A DNA stretch of 64,000 bases from Gymnodinialimonas sp. 202GB13-11. GTDB taxonomy: Bacteria > Pseudomonadota > Alphaproteobacteria > Rhodobacterales > Rhodobacteraceae. The stretch's first letter is position 1. Every line of letters begins with the position of its first letter. The notes below the pieces were generated by a model. That model saw nothing but the letters and a program-made list of their open reading frames with translations, did no database searches and was not told the origin of the DNA. The position numbers and the translations under genes are program-made. Shown here piece by piece: positions 44,134-53,581 of this stretch. The stretch is from NCBI RefSeq assembly GCF_040932485.1, contig NZ_JBFRBH010000001.1:744001-808000 (forward strand), given 5' to 3'.

Positions 44134-44627
44134 CGAAACTGGGCGGGAAGATCTGTCAGCCGACCACCGATCAGCACGGCTTGGCGCCAGACATGCTCAG
44201 CCCGCTGTAACGGCGTCTCTATCGCACGCGTCCCGTCGGGCAAGACCGCGACCGGCCACATTGGGCCCGGCAAATCACGCCATTCGACGTCTAGATGGAT
44301 GGCTGAGTGGTGGAATAGCCCACGCAAGGCCCGCGCCGGGAGGCTTGTGACGTCTTTTGCCACACGCACAGGCTCTGCGGGTGCCCCGGTGCGCACGCTG
44401 GCCAGGCCCACTGCAAGTGCACGTGCGTGGTACCCAACCTCAGCGACCGCTTTCGCAGGCCCCTTTTGCATCAGGGCCTCATCCGTTAACCCGTTCAAAA
44501 CACGCGCGAAGTAGGCCGTGCCGCGCCGCGCGAGCAGCAACTCCTTAGCAGGGGCCTGCGGCGCGTCGTACCGCGCGCCCATCCCCTGCCGCGCCATAAG
44601 TGCGGCACGGTCAGCCTCCGTCGACAT
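44130..44627 (-). CDS. Maleylpyruvate isomerase-like (DinB-fold) protein, divergent metal site
   Basis: 165 residues, last gene of the gentisate operon, overlapping the dioxygenase end by 17 bases. The pattern YFARVLNGLTDEALM, then EVGYHARALAVGLASVRTG, and a C-terminal RAEHVWRQAVLIGGRLTDLP parallels mycothiol-type maleylpyruvate isomerases. In those proteins the last block carries the zinc ligands Glu and His (REVWVHAVDL); here both positions differ (His and Gln by my alignment from memory). It could isomerise maleylpyruvate or be a repurposed relative. Confidence 0.65.
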   Translation of the reverse strand: MSTEADRAALMARQGMGARYDAPQAPAKELLLARRGTAYFARVLNGLTDEALMQKGPAKAVAEVGYHARALAVGLASVRTGAPAEPVRVAKDVTSLPARALRGLFHHSAIHLDVEWRDLPGPMWPVAVLPDGTRAIETPLQRAEHVWRQAVLIGGRLTDLPAQFR

Positions 44628-45708
44628 GGGTGCGCATGAAGGCCAACCGTTCCATGATCGGGGCGTCGGAGAACCGGAACAGGTCGAATTGCGTCTCGGC
44701 CTGTAGTCGCCACGGGACCCAAGACGGGATCGTGAACAAGTCGCCTTTCTCCAGCCGATGTTCCACGCCTGCCATCACTACCACACCGCGCCCCTCGAAG
44801 ACTTGGAACACGGTTGATCCAACCTCGCGCCGTTCCGGCGTTTCGCACCCCTCCCGCAACCGGTGGAACTCGCAACGGATCGTTGGCATCACATCTCCGC
44901 CCGTGGTCGGGTTCGAGTAGCGGATCGCAGCGTGGCCCTGTTCGACGGTTGCGGGCTGCCCCTCGTCCTCCAGCAGCAATTGCTCGGTCAGGGCGCGGTC
45001 GGTGTGTTCCCACCGGAACGCGCAAAGCGGCGAGGAAACGGTGTCTTGCAGACCCGAGAGGGGGCGCAGACCGGGATGCGCCCAAAGCCGCTCGCCGCGC
45101 GAGAAGTTCGGTGTGGCGTAGTCGGTCACCCGTTCGGAGCCGAATTCGAAGAAGCCGACATCCATCTGTTGCGAGAAGGGAATATCGAGCCCGTCGATCC
45201 ACGCCATAGGCGCGTCGCGGTCATTGTGGTGGCCGTGAAAGCGCCAGCCGGGGGTCAGCAGCAGATCACCACGCGACATGCGCACCGGGTCACCGTCCAC
45301 CACGGTCCAGACGCCATCGCCTTCGACCACAAAGCGGAACGCGTTCTGCGCGTGGCGATGTTCGGGCGCGGTTTCGCGGGGGCCAAGGTACTGGATCGCG
45401 CACCACAGGGTGGGGGAGATATAGGCGTTGGGTGCAAGGCCAGGATTGGCGAGGCCGATGGCCCGGCGCTCGCCGCCGCGCCCCACTGGAACCAACTCGC
45501 CGGAGGCCTCGGCCAAAGGCAGCAGGTCGGACCATTTCCAGACATGGGGCACGGCCTTCGGCGCGGGCGTCATGGGCATCAGATCGCCCAGTTGCGTCCA
45601 GAGCGGGATTAGGGATTGCGCGGCGAAGCCCTCGTAAAGCGCGCGCAATTCCGGGCTGTCTTCGGGTTGCATCCCGTGGGCTACGGTCTCGTGGGTCTCT
45701 TCCGTCAT
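44611..45708 (-). CDS. Gentisate 1,2-dioxygenase
   Basis: An Fe(II) bicupin enzyme that opens gentisate to maleylpyruvate. 365 residues; the N-terminal cupin has PEHRHAQNAFRFVVEGDGVW (metal His pair) and WRFHGHHNDRD; a second cupin follows with VFQVFEGRGVVVMAGVEHRL and FTIPSWVPWRLQAE. The start at 45708 overlaps the monooxygenase stop (ATGA). Confidence 0.95.
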   Translation of the reverse strand: MTEETHETVAHGMQPEDSPELRALYEGFAAQSLIPLWTQLGDLMPMTPAPKAVPHVWKWSDLLPLAEASGELVPVGRGGERRAIGLANPGLAPNAYISPTLWCAIQYLGPRETAPEHRHAQNAFRFVVEGDGVWTVVDGDPVRMSRGDLLLTPGWRFHGHHNDRDAPMAWIDGLDIPFSQQMDVGFFEFGSERVTDYATPNFSRGERLWAHPGLRPLSGLQDTVSSPLCAFRWEHTDRALTEQLLLEDEGQPATVEQGHAAIRYSNPTTGGDVMPTIRCEFHRLREGCETPERREVGSTVFQVFEGRGVVVMAGVEHRLEKGDLFTIPSWVPWRLQAETQFDLFRFSDAPIMERLAFMRTHVDGG

Positions 45709-46904
45709 GTTGCGATCCCTCCTTGATCCGGTGGCAGCCCGTTGGAGCGGTAAATCCACGTCAGTTGATCATACCAGTCTTGCGGGCTCATGGCTTGCAT
45801 CACCTCGTTTCGCACAGCGGCTTTCGCGTCGTTGGGGTGGTAGATGTAGTCGCCGATCAGGCGGGAGTTCATCTGCACTCGCGCGGTGCGGGTCGCGCGG
45901 AAGGCCTGGTACCGCTTCAACGCAGCTTCGATATCGTCAGCGCCGTCCAAAGCGACGGCGAGCGCGACACCGTCCTCCATCGCCATGCAGGCCCCTTGCG
46001 CGAAGTATTGCAGCATTGGATGGGCTGCATCGCCAAGCAAGGCCACGCGGCCATCGGTCCAACGGCTGACCGGCTCACGGTCACACAAGACCCACAGCTT
46101 CCAGTCGCGCCCGTGTTCAATAACGGCACGGGCGGTTGGGTGGACATGTTCAAAGCCCACCGCGACCTCTTCGTGGGTGACGGGGCGGCCCGAGACGGCC
46201 TCCTCCACATCCCGGTGATAGGTGACGACAAGGTTGAAGACGGTGCCGCCTTTCAATGGGTAGTGCACGATATGGCATTTCGGCCCGGCCCAGAGCGTTG
46301 CGGCATTCATTCGCAAATCCTCAGGCATCACCTCACGCGGGATGACCGAGCGATAGGTCGTGTGGCCCGAGACCACCGGTTCACCATCCGCCAGCATTTG
46401 CGCCCGGATTGGGGATCGCAATCCCTCGGCCCCAATCAATGCGCGACCTTTGATGTCCGGCTGATCGCGGCACTGGAGGGTGACGTCGCCCCCGTTCTGG
46501 GAATAGCCGATTGCCGCGTGTTTCGTTCGGATTTCCACCAAGCCGCTGTCTTGGCAGCGCTCCAGCAAAAGCTGGTGCAGTTGAGCTCGGTGCACAACCG
46601 CATAGGGATTGCCGAAATGTTTGCGGAAATCCTCTTCCAGTGGAATGCGTGTGATCTCTTCTGCCGTTTGGGCATCCATGAGGCGTAAAGCGTCGATGAA
46701 CACCGCTGTTTCGCGCATTTGTGGACCAATGCCGAGTGCATCGAAGCAGTGAAACCCGTTCGGCCCGATCTGAATACCGGCACCGATCTCACCCAGCTGG
46801 CTCGATTGCTCCAACACAATCGACGGCAGGCCCTTGCCAGCAAGCGCCGCCGCTGCGGCCAGACCTCCAATGCCGCCCCCGGCAATAAGGATGGGGTCTT
46901 TCAT
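45705..46904 (-). CDS. FAD-dependent aromatic hydroxylase, 3-hydroxybenzoate 6-monooxygenase-like
   Basis: A 399-residue single-component flavoprotein hydroxylase. FAD site ILIAGGGIGGLAAAAALAGKG, the DG-type motif LIGAEGLRSPIR and the GD motif VALLGDAAHPMLQYFAQGAC are present. Its place ahead of gentisate dioxygenase suggests it makes gentisate from 3-hydroxybenzoate (or from salicylate by a 5-hydroxylase-type reaction). An AGGAGGAAAG ribosome site precedes the ATG. A palindrome at 46919 may be the operator. Confidence 0.9.
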   Translation of the reverse strand: MKDPILIAGGGIGGLAAAAALAGKGLPSIVLEQSSQLGEIGAGIQIGPNGFHCFDALGIGPQMRETAVFIDALRLMDAQTAEEITRIPLEEDFRKHFGNPYAVVHRAQLHQLLLERCQDSGLVEIRTKHAAIGYSQNGGDVTLQCRDQPDIKGRALIGAEGLRSPIRAQMLADGEPVVSGHTTYRSVIPREVMPEDLRMNAATLWAGPKCHIVHYPLKGGTVFNLVVTYHRDVEEAVSGRPVTHEEVAVGFEHVHPTARAVIEHGRDWKLWVLCDREPVSRWTDGRVALLGDAAHPMLQYFAQGACMAMEDGVALAVALDGADDIEAALKRYQAFRATRTARVQMNSRLIGDYIYHPNDAKAAVRNEVMQAMSPQDWYDQLTWIYRSNGLPPDQGGIAT

Positions 46905-46918
46905 CTTTCCTCCTGTTC

Positions 46919-46936
46919 GTAAGTATACATACTAAC
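46919..46936 (-). promoter_or_regulatory. Palindromic operator candidate upstream of the gentisate operon
   Basis: An 18-base imperfect dyad (GTAAGTATA-CATACTAAC; 7 of 9 pairs) lies 15 bases before the monooxygenase start. AT-rich palindromes of this kind suit MarR, GntR or IclR regulators. No regulator gene is adjacent. Confidence 0.45.
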
Positions 46937-47008
46937 GGGAGGTACGTTTCGGTCAAGGGAGCCTGTGGGGCGCACTCGAAACCTGAAATACGAATCTAAA
47001 TCAGAACG

Positions 47009-48493
47009 TTAGGAAGCGAACGACTTAAGCGTTTGACGCGTGCCTTTTGCCCAGATCATCGTCAACCAGCCATCAAATGCCTTGGCGAAGTCAGCATTAT
47101 TCGCCAATTCTCCATAGATGTGGTCCTGCGCCAGCCAAGCCGAAGGCTCGTCCTTGGCAGCAACGGCAGCCGCGTTGAGTGCATCCCAAGCCGGATCATT
47201 TGCCTCGATCACCGAGCCATCGTCGCGCGTCCCAAAACACATCCGCGCCCATAGTGCCTCGACAAGCGCAAGCGCCTCAACCGATTGCCCGGCGCCAATC
47301 GCTTCTCGCAGGATCGGCAACACGAAACCTGTATGACGGGATGATCCGTCGAAGGCCACACGCCGTGTCGTGTCCTTGATCGCGGGATTGGCAAAACGCC
47401 GCTCGATCAACGCCACATAGGCTGTAGGGGTCATGCCGGGGACAGGCTCCACGTAAGGCGCAATACCGTCGGCTTCGACCTTGCGCCAGAACGGCGCGAT
47501 GTCGGCGTCGTTCATACACTCGGCAATTGTATCGCAGCCAAGAAGTTCACCGGCATTCGCCAAAACCTGATGACCGGCGTTCAGGATGCGGATTTTCATG
47601 GCCTCATAGGCATGCACATCCGGCGTAATGGTTGCGCCCACGTCCTCCCAACGGGGGCGCCCCGCGCAGAAATCATCTTCGATGACCCACTGGCGGTAAT
47701 TTTCATGGGTGACGGGCGCGGCATCATCCACCCCGAATCTGCGCGCTAGCGCCAATTCATCAGGGCCAGTGGCAGGTACGATGGAGTCCACCATGGAATT
47801 GGGGAAGCTGACATTGGCGTCAATCCAATCGGCCAAGTCGGGATCCGACAAGCGGGCAAGCCCTACAATGGTCTGGCGAAGGATCGCACCATTGCCCTGC
47901 AAGTTGTCACAACTCTGGCCGGTAAAGGGGCCGTGCCCTTCATCGCGACGCAGGCGCAGCGCCTCGACCATCGCGCCGAAGGCTGTCACTGGCTCCTGTG
48001 GAACGGCAGCGTCGTGGGCCATGTCAGGGTGTGCCGCATCAAAACCGCCTGTCACTGGGTTCAGGTAATAGCCGCCCTCGGTCACGGTGAGCGACACGAT
48101 GCGGATCGCGGGATTGGCCATCTGCGCAATCAATGCGCCATTGCCCTCTTCGATCGGCAGATAGTCGATCATTGCCCCGGTCACTTCAGCTTTTGAGGAT
48201 GTCGGAGACAGCTCAATCAGGGTCGTCAGGCAATCCTGCCCCAACAGACGCTCACGCATCGCGGCATCGTATGGCCGGACACCGGCACCGATGATCGCCC
48301 AATCCAGCGCCTGCCCCTGCTGCATCAAACGGTGCAGATACCAAGCCTGGTGAGCGCGGTGAAAATTGCCCAATCCGATATGCACGATGCCCGGCGACAG
48401 GTCCGCGCGGGTATAGTTTGGCACCTCAACGTCCGAGGGCAAAGACCCAAGCGAAGCGCGGGCTAGCGGAAGGGCAGGGGTCAAGTCTTTCAT
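47009..48493 (-). CDS. mtlK: Mannitol 2-dehydrogenase family protein
   Basis: A long-chain polyol dehydrogenase of 494 residues that oxidises mannitol (or arabinitol/sorbitol) to the ketose with NAD. The N-terminal dinucleotide region IVHIGLGNFHRAHQAWYL and the substrate domain with KIRILNAGHQVLANAGELLG (catalytic Lys helix) are typical. Its start overlaps the sorbitol dehydrogenase stop (ATGA). It is the last gene of the smo operon. Confidence 0.94.
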   Translation of the reverse strand: MKDLTPALPLARASLGSLPSDVEVPNYTRADLSPGIVHIGLGNFHRAHQAWYLHRLMQQGQALDWAIIGAGVRPYDAAMRERLLGQDCLTTLIELSPTSSKAEVTGAMIDYLPIEEGNGALIAQMANPAIRIVSLTVTEGGYYLNPVTGGFDAAHPDMAHDAAVPQEPVTAFGAMVEALRLRRDEGHGPFTGQSCDNLQGNGAILRQTIVGLARLSDPDLADWIDANVSFPNSMVDSIVPATGPDELALARRFGVDDAAPVTHENYRQWVIEDDFCAGRPRWEDVGATITPDVHAYEAMKIRILNAGHQVLANAGELLGCDTIAECMNDADIAPFWRKVEADGIAPYVEPVPGMTPTAYVALIERRFANPAIKDTTRRVAFDGSSRHTGFVLPILREAIGAGQSVEALALVEALWARMCFGTRDDGSVIEANDPAWDALNAAAVAAKDEPSAWLAQDHIYGELANNADFAKAFDGWLTMIWAKGTRQTLKSFAS

Positions 48494-49260
48494 CAGCTCA
48501 TCCATTGTCCGCCGTCCACGTTGAAACACTGACTGACGATATAGTCTGCCTCGCGGGTTGCGAGGAACACGGCCATACCGGTCAGATCCTCAGCCACGCC
48601 CATACGCCCGAAGGGCACGGCTTCGCCCACTTCGCGCTTTTTCTGTCCAGGTTTCTTGTTCTCATACTTGGCGAAGAATGCATCCACGCCGTCCCAATGC
48701 TCGCCATCCACCACACCGGGCGCGATTGCGTTCACATTGATCCCATGCTTGATCAGGTTCAGGCCGGCCGATTGAGTGAGGCTGATCACGGCAGCTTTGG
48801 TGGCGCAGTAAACGCCGACAAGCGGTTCGCCACGACGCCCTGCCTGACTGGCCATGTTGATGATCTTTCCGCCTTCACCGCGCTCAACCATGTGCTTGGC
48901 GACGGCCTGCATGGTAAAGAGCGTGCCTTTGACATTGATGTCAAAGCAGCGGGCGTAGTCTGCCTCGGAAATCTCAACGATCGGGGCGGCCGTAAAGATG
49001 GCCGCGTTGTTGATCAGGATATCGATCTGCCCCAATTGCCCAACGGCTTCGGCAACGCCCGCCTCGATGCTGGCCACATCAGAGACATCCATTTGAACCG
49101 CGCGCGCGCCGATCTCTGTAGCGGTCTTACGCGCGCGCTCGAGGTCTATATCGGCAATGACCACCTGCGCCCCTTCGCGCAGATAGGTCTCGGCAAATGC
49201 CCGCCCGATGCCGCGTGCGGCACCGGTGATCAATGCGCATTTGCCAACCAATCGGGTCAT
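48493..49260 (-). CDS. smoS: Sorbitol dehydrogenase (SDR family, SmoS-like)
   Basis: A 255-residue short-chain dehydrogenase that oxidises D-glucitol or similar polyols. It has the cofactor loop [15 protein letters not shown], Asp-type NAD specificity ([12 protein letters not shown]), LINNAAIF, the catalytic Ser ([10 protein letters not shown]) and YCATKAA (Tyr-x3-Lys). It is coupled to smoK upstream (ATGA) and mtlK downstream. Confidence 0.94.
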   Translation of the reverse strand: MTRLVGKCALITGAARGIGRAFAETYLREGAQVVIADIDLERARKTATEIGARAVQMDVSDVASIEAGVAEAVGQLGQIDILINNAAIFTAAPIVEISEADYARCFDINVKGTLFTMQAVAKHMVERGEGGKIINMASQAGRRGEPLVGVYCATKAAVISLTQSAGLNLIKHGINVNAIAPGVVDGEHWDGVDAFFAKYENKKPGQKKREVGEAVPFGRMGVAEDLTGMAVFLATREADYIVSQCFNVDGGQWMS

Positions 49261-50261
49261 GCGATGCGCAGGCCTTCCGCGTCGAAGCGGTGCAGATGCT
49301 CGGCCTGCGGTGTCAGGTAGATCGTGTCGCCATGGCGCACGTCGACGTCACCACCTGCACGAACCGTCATCGGATCACAGCCTTCGATGCCGTGAATGTG
49401 GATGAACGTGTCCGAGCCGAGGTGTTCGGCCACACCAACCGTGCCCTGCCATTTGCCTTCGGTTTTCGACACGTCGAGATGCTCTGGCCGGATGCCGATG
49501 GTCTGTGCGTTATATTCTGCAGCAGCCGCACCTTCGATCAGGTTCATCTTTGGCGACCCGATGAAGCCCGCAACAAATGTATTGCGTGGCGCCTTGTACA
49601 GTTCCAGTGGCGATCCGACCTGCTCGATATGGCCTGCCCGTAGAACCACGATCTTGTCGGCCATGGTCATGGCTTCGACCTGGTCGTGGGTCACGTAAAT
49701 CATTGTTGTGTCGAGCTTTTTGTGCAGCTCACCGATTTCCATGCGCATCCCAACCCGCAAGGCGGCGTCGAGGTTCGACAAGGGCTCGTCAAACAAGAAC
49801 GCCGCCGGTTCACGTACAATCGCGCGGCCAATGGCAACACGCTGACGTTGACCACCGGACAGCTGGCCCGGACGACGATCAAGGTAGTCGGTCAGGTTCA
49901 GCGCGGCCGCGGCATTCTCGATGCGCCTGTTCTGCTCGGCTGGGTCCATTTTCGCCATCCGCATGGGGAAGGCGATGTTCTTGCGTACCGTCATATGCGG
50001 GTAGAGCGCGTAAGACTGGAACACCATCGCCAACTTGCGCTTGGCAGGCGGCACCATTGTGGCGTCTTCGTCGTCGATGTTGATCTGCCCGCCGGTCACA
50101 TCCTCCAGCCCTGCAATCAGGCGGAGCAGGGTGGATTTGCCGCAACCCGAGGGGCCGACAAAGACCACGAACTCACCGTCGTTGATCTCAAGGTCCAGCG
50201 GAGGAATGACTTCAACGTCGCCGAACTTCTTTTGTACTTTCTCAAGTGTGATACGTCCCAT
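49257..50261 (-). CDS. smoK: Polyol ABC transporter ATP-binding protein
   Basis: A MalK/UgpC-type ATPase of 334 residues. Walker [21 protein letters not shown], signature [17 protein letters not shown], Walker [17 protein letters not shown] and the H-loop [15 protein letters not shown] are followed by a C-terminal regulatory beta domain with [10 protein letters not shown]. It powers uptake by SmoEFG. Confidence 0.96.
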   Translation of the reverse strand: MGRITLEKVQKKFGDVEVIPPLDLEINDGEFVVFVGPSGCGKSTLLRLIAGLEDVTGGQINIDDEDATMVPPAKRKLAMVFQSYALYPHMTVRKNIAFPMRMAKMDPAEQNRRIENAAAALNLTDYLDRRPGQLSGGQRQRVAIGRAIVREPAAFLFDEPLSNLDAALRVGMRMEIGELHKKLDTTMIYVTHDQVEAMTMADKIVVLRAGHIEQVGSPLELYKAPRNTFVAGFIGSPKMNLIEGAAAAEYNAQTIGIRPEHLDVSKTEGKWQGTVGVAEHLGSDTFIHIHGIEGCDPMTVRAGGDVDVRHGDTIYLTPQAEHLHRFDAEGLRIA

Positions 50262-50272
50262 GGGTCGTCTCC

Positions 50273-51103
50273 TTACTTAACGGCGCCGAAGGTCAGGCCT
50301 CGGACAAGTTGTTTCTGGCTGAACCAGCCAAGGATTAGGATTGGCGCAATGGCCATGGTCGAGGCCGCCGATAGTTTGGCGAAGAACAGACCCTCGGGTG
50401 AGGAATAGCTGGCGATAAAGGCTGTCAGCGGTGCGGCATCCACAGAGGTCAGGTTCAGGGTCCAGAACGCTTCGTTCCAGGCCAGGATGAAGTTCAGCAG
50501 AAGCGTGGACGCGATGCCGGGAACAGCCATTGGCGTCAGCACGTAAAGCAGCTCGTCCTTCAGCGACGCGCCATCCATGCGCGCAGCTTCCAGGATCTCC
50601 CCCGGAATTTCGCGGAAGTAGGTGTAAAGCATCCAGACAATGATCGGCAGGTTGATCAGCATCAGGATCACAACCAGCGCATAGCGATTGTCCAGAACAC
50701 CCAACTCGATGCACAGCAGGTAGATTGGGTAAAGCACACCCACCGCAGGCAGCATCTTCGTCGACAGCATCCACAAAAGGATGTCTTTGGTCCGGCGCGA
50801 GGGCACAAAGGCCATGGACCACGCGGCAGGCACCGCGATGATAATGCCCAGAATGGTGGAGCCACCGGCGATGATGACCGAGTTCCACAAGAACCGCATG
50901 TAGTTCGAGCGTTCTTGCACGACCCCGTAGTTCTCTAGTGTCCAGTCGAAGAACAGGAAGACCGGTGGGTTGGCGATCGCCTCGGCCTCGGTCTTGAACG
51001 AGGTCAGGACGGTCCACAGGATCGGGAAGAAGATAAGGATCCCGATCGTCCAGGCGATAGCCGTGTTCAGGGCCTTGCGTTGTGTCGTGACAGCACGTGC
51101 CAT
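50273..51103 (-). CDS. smoG: Polyol ABC transporter permease (SmoG-like)
   Basis: A 276-residue inner-membrane permease of the MalG type with six hydrophobic segments. The EAA loop, [20 protein letters not shown], contacts the ATPase. It starts 13 bases after smoF and ends 11 bases before smoK. Confidence 0.95.
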   Translation of the reverse strand: MARAVTTQRKALNTAIAWTIGILIFFPILWTVLTSFKTEAEAIANPPVFLFFDWTLENYGVVQERSNYMRFLWNSVIIAGGSTILGIIIAVPAAWSMAFVPSRRTKDILLWMLSTKMLPAVGVLYPIYLLCIELGVLDNRYALVVILMLINLPIIVWMLYTYFREIPGEILEAARMDGASLKDELLYVLTPMAVPGIASTLLLNFILAWNEAFWTLNLTSVDAAPLTAFIASYSSPEGLFFAKLSAASTMAIAPILILGWFSQKQLVRGLTFGAVK

Positions 51104-51116
51104 GGTCAGTCCCTCC

Positions 51117-52046
51117 TCAGCGGTCCAGGTTCTTGCCGACGATGCGCATCAGGAAGATGGCAACGATGTTGGCAAGGATGATGGCGTAGACACCGCCTGC
51201 AGACCCCAGACCGATGTTCTGGCTTTCCAGAACCCGTTGGTAAATCAGGTAGGTGAGCGTCCGTGTCCCGAAGGCGCCGCCGGTGGTGACAAAGATTTCC
51301 GCAAACACAGCCAGCAGGAAGATCGTCTGGATCAGGATCACGATGGTGATCGCGCGGCTCAGGTGCGGAAGGGCGATAAAGAAGAAGCGGGCAAATGGGC
51401 CTGCGCCGTCCATCTCGGCGGCCTCAAGCTGCTCGCTGTCGAGCGATTGGAAGGCCGTCAGAAGGATCAGCGTCGCAAAGGGCAGCCACTGCCACGAGAT
51501 AATCAGGATCAACGATGTCATCGGCACGTCGCTGAGCCAGACCACGGGGTCGGCCCCGAATGCGCGCCACAGATGCGAGAACAATCCGTTGGTGGGATCC
51601 ATGAACATGTTCTTCCAGACCAGCGCCGAAACGGTGGGCATTACAAAGAACGGTGCAATGACGAGGATACGAACAACGCCCTGACCCCACATCGGCTGGT
51701 CCAAGAGCATCGCCAGCAGGATGCCGAAGATGACCGATACCGCAAGGACACCACCGACAATCACGAGCGTCGTTACAACCGCGTCGGTGAATGCGCCTGA
51801 TGATGCGAATGAGGCGAAGTTCTGAAAGCCAACCCAGTCGAGGGTCGGGAAGCCGGTGATGTAGTCCAGTAGAAAATCACCGAAGCCATCACCGCGTTCG
51901 CCGATCCGGTCCCCACGAAGGGGAAGGAACCGCTTGAACGACAGGATCAACGTGAGCGAGAGGGGCACCAGCATCCAGACCAAGAGCAGGAAGACTGCCG
52001 GGGCCATCATGATGCGTGCCGCTGATCGGGAACTCTGGGTTGCCAT
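51117..52046 (-). CDS. smoF: Polyol ABC transporter permease (SmoF-like)
   Basis: A MalF-type permease of 309 residues. Six membrane segments are visible, beginning at MMAPAVFLLLVWMLVPLSLT, with the EAA loop LEAAEMDGAGPFARFFFIAL. The ATG at 52046 is chosen over one five codons upstream because of the GAGGAA ribosome site seven bases ahead. A strong stem-loop separates it from smoE. Confidence 0.95.
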   Translation of the reverse strand: MATQSSRSAARIMMAPAVFLLLVWMLVPLSLTLILSFKRFLPLRGDRIGERGDGFGDFLLDYITGFPTLDWVGFQNFASFASSGAFTDAVVTTLVIVGGVLAVSVIFGILLAMLLDQPMWGQGVVRILVIAPFFVMPTVSALVWKNMFMDPTNGLFSHLWRAFGADPVVWLSDVPMTSLILIISWQWLPFATLILLTAFQSLDSEQLEAAEMDGAGPFARFFFIALPHLSRAITIVILIQTIFLLAVFAEIFVTTGGAFGTRTLTYLIYQRVLESQNIGLGSAGGVYAIILANIVAIFLMRIVGKNLDR

Positions 52047-52121
52047 GACGCAATTCCTCATCGTTCAGGCGCAAGGCCCGTTGAAACGCTGGGTGAACAT
52101 TTATTGGAGTTTTTTGGGGTT

Positions 52122-52148
52122 GGAAGGCGGCGGCGACCGCCGCCTTCC
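52122..52148 (-). promoter_or_regulatory. Perfect 12-bp stem-loop between smoE and smoF
   Basis: GGAAGGCGGCGG-CGA-CCGCCGCCTTCC. On the transcribed (minus) strand it is followed by A-rich rather than T-rich sequence, so it is not an intrinsic terminator. Such elements after binding-protein genes usually protect the upstream mRNA and lower permease expression. Confidence 0.75.
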
Positions 52149-52167
52149 GATATGTGTCGCCGAGGGC

Positions 52168-53487
52168 TTACTGGTAACCAGCTGCCGACAGGGCTTCGTT
52201 TACGATGTTCTGACCATTCGCGAGCGCTTCTTCGATGGTCTGCTGACCAGCGTAGGCGTTCGAGAATTCCTGGCTCACTTCGGTCCAGAAACCTGCGAAT
52301 TCAGGGATCGCCATGAACTGAACGCCGGTGTAGGGCACAGGGTCAACTGTAGGCTCGGTCGGGTTGGCCGACAGGATCGAGTCCAGCGTCATCTGTGCGA
52401 ACGGAACGTCCGCGTAGTTCGGGTTGTCATAGAGCGACTGACGTGCGCCGGGAGGGACGTTGGCCCAACCTTCGTTTTCAGCAACCAGCTCGATGTACCC
52501 GGTGGACGTTGCCCACTCGATGAACGCCATAGCTTCGTCCTGCTGCTGAGTGCCGGCAGGAACTGCCAGTGCCCAGGCCCAGAGCCAGTTCGAACGCGGG
52601 CCGAGGCCGTTGTCGGGTGCCAGCGCGAAGCCAACCGAGTCAGCAACCTCCGAGTCATCGGGGTTGGTCACGAACGATGCTGCCACCGTTGCGTCGATCC
52701 ACATGCCGCAGAGACCTTGGTTGAACAGCGAGAGGTTCTCGTTGAAGCCATTGGTCGCGAAGCCGGCGGGGCCGGATTCCTGCATCATGTCGTTGAAGAA
52801 GTTGAGCGTGTTGGCCCATGCTTCGCTGTCGAGCTGTGCGTTCCACTCTTCGTCAACAACGCGTGCGCCGAAGGAGTTGGCCATTGCGTTGATGAACGCG
52901 CCGCCTTCGCCCCAGCCCGGCTTGCCGCGCAGGCAGATGCCGTTGATGTCGTTGTCACGGTCGGTCATGGCCGCCGCTGCTTCACGAATGAATTCCCAGG
53001 TGGGGGCAGCAGGCATTTCCAGGCCAGCAGCTTCCATCAGGTCGGTGCGATACATCACCATCGACGATTCGCCGTAGAACGGTGCTGCATAGAGCGTGCC
53101 GTCGTGGGACAGGCCGCCGCGCATTGCGGGCAGGATGTCTTCGACGTTGTACTCGTCCGACAGGCCGTCAAGCGGGACGAGCCAGCCGTTGGAGCCCCAG
53201 ATCGGAGCTTCGTACATACCGATGGTCATGATGTCGAACTGGCCACCTTCGGTGGTGATGTCCGTCGTAACGCGCTGACGCAGCACGTTTTCTTCCAAGG
53301 TCACCCACTCGACGGCAATGCCGGTCTCTTCGGTGAACTGGTCGGTGTAGCCCTGCATGCGGATCATGTCGCCGTTATTGACGGTCGCGATCGTGATGGT
53401 GGCTGAATGGCCGTCAGCAAACGCTGCGCCGGCCGAAACACACAACGCAAGTGCGCTGGTGGTGCGAAGAACAGTCTTCGTAAACAT
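52168..53487 (-). CDS. smoE: Polyol ABC transporter substrate-binding protein
   Basis: A periplasmic binding protein of 439 residues with a signal peptide ending CVSAGAAFADG. It follows the family-1 extracellular solute-binding pattern (MQGYTDQFTEETGIAVEWVT near the start, TSTGYIELVAENEGWANVPP late). It heads the smoEFGKS-mtlK operon, behind an AGGGAGGA ribosome site, with a palindromic operator 71 bases upstream of the start. Confidence 0.95.
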   Translation of the reverse strand: MFTKTVLRTTSALALCVSAGAAFADGHSATITIATVNNGDMIRMQGYTDQFTEETGIAVEWVTLEENVLRQRVTTDITTEGGQFDIMTIGMYEAPIWGSNGWLVPLDGLSDEYNVEDILPAMRGGLSHDGTLYAAPFYGESSMVMYRTDLMEAAGLEMPAAPTWEFIREAAAAMTDRDNDINGICLRGKPGWGEGGAFINAMANSFGARVVDEEWNAQLDSEAWANTLNFFNDMMQESGPAGFATNGFNENLSLFNQGLCGMWIDATVAASFVTNPDDSEVADSVGFALAPDNGLGPRSNWLWAWALAVPAGTQQQDEAMAFIEWATSTGYIELVAENEGWANVPPGARQSLYDNPNYADVPFAQMTLDSILSANPTEPTVDPVPYTGVQFMAIPEFAGFWTEVSQEFSNAYAGQQTIEEALANGQNIVNEALSAAGYQ

Positions 53488-53557
53488 CCGGATCCTCCCT
53501 GATTGGATGTGATGTTCACAACGTGCTGCAAAAATGTGCGCCGCGTCAAGAAAAAAC

Positions 53558-53571
53558 TTTACGCGCGTAAA
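53558..53571 (-). promoter_or_regulatory. LacI-type operator in front of smoE
   Basis: The perfect 14-base palindrome TTTACGCGCGTAAA lies between the regulator stop and smoE. The central CG and dyad symmetry fit LacI-family operators. A near-identical copy lies upstream of the regulator gene at 54680. Confidence 0.8.
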
Positions 53572-53581
53572 TTTTCTAGAC

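Noticed and set aside
52100-52121. T-rich stretch next to the smoE-smoF hairpin as proof of an intrinsic terminator
   Set aside because: The T run is on the plus strand, but both genes are transcribed leftwards, so the RNA has A residues there.
51934-53406. A 490-codon plus-strand frame opposite smoE and smoF
   Set aside because: It crosses the smoE-smoF stem-loop and two genuine minus-strand genes; the product shows no domain.
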